Source: Diogma glabrata
Taxonomy: Eukaryota > Arthropoda > Insecta > Diptera > Cylindrotomidae
Reading direction: 5' to 3'
DNA length: 64,000 nucleotides
Assembly (NCBI GenBank): GCA_963693315.1
Contig: OY856186.1
Span: forward strand, 376,901,597-376,965,596
The stretch's first letter is position 1, and the number at the start of each line of letters is the position of its first letter. Shown piece by piece: positions 60,036 to 64,000 of this stretch. The position numbers were made by a program, and so were the translations under genes. Below the pieces are notes generated by a model, which did not search any database, was not told the DNA's origin, and saw only the letters and a program-made list of their open reading frames with translations.

Positions 60036-63000
60036 CTATTCCGTTTCCATTATTTTATAATGACCCCATGGTAAAGTTTCATAACTTTCTTTAATTAGAA
60101 ATCTTTTATCATCATGGGGGCTTAATGCATTTTTAGTCTGTGTAAATGAGCTAACAATATGTTTTTTAGACTGAATCAAATTCTGTGAAACAACCATAAT
60201 TTTTTCATTATTTAAACAGTTAACATAATCCTGAAACGCAATTCTACAATTAACAACTTGCTTCTTTACCCCTTTAGCTTTCCTCTTTTCAATACTTTTA
60301 TTTTTTTCACCATCGTGAATTTTGTAAGAATATAATTTCGATCTCAACCCTATGAATTCAGTCATAATGGCACCATTATTTTCATCCTTCATAACTCCAG
60401 GAACTTTTTTATTTACTGAAGGAATCGACCAAATATTGCTACTTGGATAATCACTTGTATCGAAATGAGTATAACAATCTCTTTTAATTATTTCATATAT
60501 ATCAGGGCAAGCAATCTCATATATGAGGCTATCAGTATCTGTATAACAAATTGAACACTTTTCATGAAATTCTGGAATCATGTAACCATAATGGAAATCA
60601 TAAAGTGTAGTTTTAGCTAAGTCTAGAATACACATTCCAATGTAGATAGGTTTATTAAAATATATTTCAGATTTATTTAGCTCTATTGCAACTAAATTTT
60701 CATTAAAAATAGTTGATGCCTTGAATTCCGGTTTTGATATTAAAGCTTCAGCTCCATATCGACCTAACCACTTTGTTACCAATTTTACAATACTATGTTT
60801 TCTTACGTTTTCCATAGTTTTACCAAAGACTGCATTGTTCATTAATTTAAATAAATTTTTTTCAAAGTCATTTTTAGCTAATGAACGTAAACTTGTATTC
60901 AAATCAACATATGATTTTAACCATGGAGATTGATCAAACTGCAAAATTTTATGAATTTTGGTTACCTTCAACCCAAACTTCAAAGCTTGCTTAAGGGCGG
61001 TATAGTGAATGATGTAATTTTCCTTGTTATTAAGCGTTGCCATTAATTTGATTTCTTTTGATCCTACACTACTTCGATGTTCTGGACAAAATGGTAGATC
61101 TTTATGTACGTCATGTATTTCATGCGGATACTCTATATCAACTTCTAAGATATATCCCTTATTGGAATCATTAGCGATTTGATTTATATCAAAATTTTGA
61201 ATATCATTTACCCACTCAAACCCGCCAAAAGGTAAGTATTGACTCATTGCCCACCCATATTGATTATTCACATCATTATACATCAAATAAGTTGATTCTT
61301 TTTCTGGATTGTAGTCTTTCATATATTTATTGTTAGCTTTCGAATAACGTTTCGTGCACTGACTCAAGCCACCTCTTATACCACGCTCTATAAACATCAG
61401 CATATCAATGTCTGTGAGAAGTTCCAAGGATTTCTTAGTATATTTAAGCATTGCATCCCAAGTAAAACCAGGGAGTGTATAATAATGTGCAGGATCTAAT
61501 CCATAGGTTGTATGGCAACTGTTCCGAAACTCTTCAAAAATATCAGCTAATAACAATACATCAGTTTTAAGATATAGATCAGAATATTCTCCTAAGTTAA
61601 GAATATTGAATATATTCCAAACATTTTGAGCGTGAATATACTGCTTTTCACTGATATTACTATCATTTAATTTGTTATAAAACTTATCAATGGATGGAAG
61701 TGATTCTTCCAAAAATTTATTGGGACTATCTAAATAGTCATAGGGAAAAACACCTTTCTTGGTTAAAAGTTGGAAACTATCATCTGAAATCGTTGGAAAC
61801 TCTGACCTTAAATTGCGATACGCGGGTAAATATGATGAAAGTTCTTCTAAGCTTTTATCCATAAATCTAAATGAATCTATAAATCTATATTTTGTTAAGT
61901 AGCAATCTAAATGTTTTGTGAATGATATGTATTTCTCCATATTGATTGGTAATAAATTTACTCTACCAGCCATATCTATAGCAATATTTTTGATAATGAA
62001 ATGTGAATCATAACCACTCAAGTTATGGAAAACTACTGGGACAGTGTGACTATTTTTATAATTTAAATTACATTCATTATGTGCTGGACCTCTATAATTA
62101 CCACTAAAATGACAATGATCGCGTACTTTCTTGTCTCCAGAGTTGAATGGTTTATCACATATATGACATAAAGAAGCCATTTCAAACTGATTATTTTGCT
62201 CTTCTGTCAAACTCTCCATTTTTAGAGGATTGTACAAAATGTTATCTAATGTTTTCGCTATACATTCAAGCTCTTTAGTGAACCATGATATACAATCTTC
62301 ACCACGATGTGAGCTATAATATGACAATTTGTTATCATACGCACATTTTAAATAGTAGCCTACACTATGTGGAATATGTTCTTGATATCTATTTCCTACA
62401 TCTATCTTTCTTAAAAGGCATTCTAAATCGGCATAAATTATAAATGGTACAACAATCTTATGCTCAACGTTTTTAAACTCTAAATTTTTATGCATTTTAG
62501 TAGGAAGTGTAATTTTACAATTATTTTGATTGATGCAATTCTCACTATGTTTTTTTAGTAGATTTAATGAATAAAAATAATGAAGACATCGATCACAAAA
62601 ATATTTCTGCCCATGCATGTTGCTTAATTGCGATGATAGTAGTCGAGATAAATGCTTTATCCAACAGTAATGATACTTTATTGGTTTATGATCTATACCT
62701 TCATTTGTTGCTTCTTCCTTTCCTTCATCAACATATTCATTCTGAATCAACAATAAATTAACATGCTTTTTCATCTTGTTTTTAGATAAATATGTTGGTA
62801 ACGTTATGTAATCTTGCACCTTACTAAATTTTGCCGATTTCAAAATATAGACATTCACCGAGACATCATTTTGTTTTTCAAATCGAGGAATTTGATTGAT
62901 TGTCATAGGAAAATTAATTCCTTGAAGATTTAACTCATTAGAGTAGTGTTTATATTTCGTTACACGTTGAGGATTTTTGATTGTTGGATGTAATGCAGAC

Positions 63001-63755
63001 ATAATAGCCCACGCAAAGCATGCGTTATCATCATTCTTCACATTTATACAAGCTTTTTTCTTTTCTATTTGATATGGAAGCTGTATGTAGGATGATCCCA
63101 GTTGTGGTGTAAATTTATTAATGTTCATTGTTAGGTTAACGATTGCAGACATCGTCCAACCACTTTGCTTTTCTTGAAATTCTTCAACATCTTTTAAAAT
63201 AGGATCCCTTATATTTTTTGTGAACCAATCATCAATATTCATTTCTTTGTAAAGCTCATGATTTTTTGTATTCATGTATTTAAAATCAAAATTTTCTTCA
63301 TCACCACTGCCAATTTTAAACTCTCCACAGAAGATACCATTTATTTTTAATGCACTTTCGTTTTTAAAAATTGTTTTTACTCGATGACGAAAAGTTTTCT
63401 GGCAATCATTTAAAAACTCCATTGGATCTGTATGTTTTAAATTGAATATTGCTAATGTTCTAATGCGATTTTGAAAGGCCGATTGTAAATATTCAGATTT
63501 TACATTTCTTGAAGGATAATGTACTTTAGTTTTATTCCCTCTTAACATTTTCATTTGAACGCGGAATCCTGATAGTAGTGCAATGGCACATGCAATTTGA
63601 TGGCGTTTTCCTAACGTAGCAGATTTCAGCATATTCCGTATTGTTTTTAAATTTTTACCACATTTTTTAATGGCATCTTCTAAAATATGAGGATTTTTAG
63701 TTGCACTAAGAAGATTCGATTTTGTAATATCCAATAATTGCTTTATGTTAGCCAT
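60036..63755 (-). CDS. Polinton/Maverick-type family B DNA polymerase (protein-primed class)
   Basis: A single 1239-residue open frame, ATG at 63755. Residues about 236-375 form a module with NDDNACFAWA and HYCWIK, possibly cysteine-protease (OTU)-like. Residues 387-407 are a C-2-C...H-C finger. Exonuclease motifs are YADLE (441-445), HNLSGYD (577-583) and YLKTDVLLLAD (728-738). Between them, C530, C533, DHCH (546-549), H559 and C562 form an endonuclease VII-like zinc module. Polymerase motif A is YNDVNNQYG (826-834), motif B LMNNAVFGKTMEN (971-983) and motif C YTDTDS (1071-1076). The protein would replicate linear element DNA from a protein primer. All catalytic residues I can identify are present. 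No integrase, ATPase, protease or capsid gene is in the window; upstream genes could lie beyond 64000. Confidence 0.85.
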   Translation of the reverse strand: MANIKQLLDITKSNLLSATKNPHILEDAIKKCGKNLKTIRNMLKSATLGKRHQIACAIALLSGFRVQMKMLRGNKTKVHYPSRNVKSEYLQSAFQNRIRTLAIFNLKHTDPMEFLNDCQKTFRHRVKTIFKNESALKINGIFCGEFKIGSGDEENFDFKYMNTKNHELYKEMNIDDWFTKNIRDPILKDVEEFQEKQSGWTMSAIVNLTMNINKFTPQLGSSYIQLPYQIEKKKACINVKNDDNACFAWAIMSALHPTIKNPQRVTKYKHYSNELNLQGINFPMTINQIPRFEKQNDVSVNVYILKSAKFSKVQDYITLPTYLSKNKMKKHVNLLLIQNEYVDEGKEEATNEGIDHKPIKYHYCWIKHLSRLLSSQLSNMHGQKYFCDRCLHYFYSLNLLKKHSENCINQNNCKITLPTKMHKNLEFKNVEHKIVVPFIIYADLECLLRKIDVGNRYQEHIPHSVGYYLKCAYDNKLSYYSSHRGEDCISWFTKELECIAKTLDNILYNPLKMESLTEEQNNQFEMASLCHICDKPFNSGDKKVRDHCHFSGNYRGPAHNECNLNYKNSHTVPVVFHNLSGYDSHFIIKNIAIDMAGRVNLLPINMEKYISFTKHLDCYLTKYRFIDSFRFMDKSLEELSSYLPAYRNLRSEFPTISDDSFQLLTKKGVFPYDYLDSPNKFLEESLPSIDKFYNKLNDSNISEKQYIHAQNVWNIFNILNLGEYSDLYLKTDVLLLADIFEEFRNSCHTTYGLDPAHYYTLPGFTWDAMLKYTKKSLELLTDIDMLMFIERGIRGGLSQCTKRYSKANNKYMKDYNPEKESTYLMYNDVNNQYGWAMSQYLPFGGFEWVNDIQNFDINQIANDSNKGYILEVDIEYPHEIHDVHKDLPFCPEHRSSVGSKEIKLMATLNNKENYIIHYTALKQALKFGLKVTKIHKILQFDQSPWLKSYVDLNTSLRSLAKNDFEKNLFKLMNNAVFGKTMENVRKHSIVKLVTKWLGRYGAEALISKPEFKASTIFNENLVAIELNKSEIYFNKPIYIGMCILDLAKTTLYDFHYGYMIPEFHEKCSICYTDTDSLIYEIACPDIYEIIKRDCYTHFDTSDYPSSNIWSIPSVNKKVPGVMKDENNGAIMTEFIGLRSKLYSYKIHDGEKNKSIEKRKAKGVKKQVVNCRIAFQDYVNCLNNEKIMVVSQNLIQSKKHIVSSFTQTKNALSPHDDKRFLIKESYETLPWGHYKIMETE

Positions 63756-64000
63756 TTTACAATTTTAATATATTCAATAATTTCTGTTAATACCAGCAGA
63801 TAATTATATCTCAATTTATAACAATTTTACGTACGATAAACGCAACGGCCGATCACTAACTGAAATTTATTGCATCCAACACTCTTTTTTATGCTTATAT
63901 CGGTTTATATCAATGTTCCAAATGTCTCAAAATAAAAAATAAAATGCATTCAAAATAATATCCAATCTTAAAGAGCTAAATTTTGTTTTCAAATTTTTTA
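63756..64000. other. Upstream region of the polymerase gene
   Basis: 245 bp of AT-rich sequence. No clear promoter element or TIR is visible; the window ends here. Confidence 0.4.

Noticed and set aside
60721..62761. Plus-strand frames of 64-70 residues
   Set aside because: Antisense shadows of the DNA polymerase gene.

Overview
The window is AT-rich, repeat-dominated nuclear DNA of an animal, most likely an insect or another arthropod. The basis is introns of about 55-75 bp, insect-type transposon families, degenerate BEL/Pao and non-LTR retrotransposon pieces, and the absence of any bacterial-style gene order. No convincing host gene was found. Nearly everything recognisable is a mobile element, often nested in another. 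All family names come from motif recognition by eye; no database search was run.

Layout. 1-9.4 kb: two Helitron copies in opposite orientation with their CTAG 3' ends facing each other. The left copy carries a TA-flanked terminal-inverted-repeat (TIR) insertion that the right copy lacks. 9.4-14.4 kb: a foldback element, a LINE scrap, a long inverted repeat and plain AT-rich DNA. 14.48-19.49 kb: a 5-kb hAT-type element with a perfect 8-bp target duplication, holding a palindromic double Helitron end, a Helitron coding scrap, minisatellites and a 148-bp hairpin. 19.5-23.3 kb: a ruined BEL/Pao element on the minus strand. 23.3-27.8 kb: plain AT-rich sequence. 27.9-30.7 kb: a second hAT with a transposase scrap, inserted in a CCTACAA minisatellite. 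33-38 kb: small CG-cored hairpin elements and a LINE insertion with a 12-bp target duplication, itself interrupted by a 2-kb TA-flanked element. 40.3-41.1 kb: LINE pseudogene. 41.3-46.7 kb: a third hAT-like unit (perfect 8-bp duplication) containing a broken Crypton-like tyrosine recombinase.

48.5-56.2 kb is the most complete element: a 7.7-kb DNA transposon on the minus strand. It has 13-bp TIRs, flanking TA, an intact 804-residue CMC-type (CACTA/EnSpm-like) transposase with two C2H2 fingers, and an intact six-exon gene for a SAMD3-like accessory protein (567 residues). A second, diverged pair of SAM-domain exons lies upstream of the transposase and is phase-compatible with the same downstream exons. 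This suggests two alternative N-termini with the transposase gene lying inside the intron.

60.0-63.8 kb: an intact 1239-residue family B DNA polymerase of the Polinton/Maverick (virus-like) type on the minus strand, with exonuclease and polymerase motifs and an embedded endonuclease VII-like zinc module. No other Polinton gene is visible in the window. A 200-N assembly gap lies at 56249-56448, directly beyond the right end of the 7.7-kb transposon.
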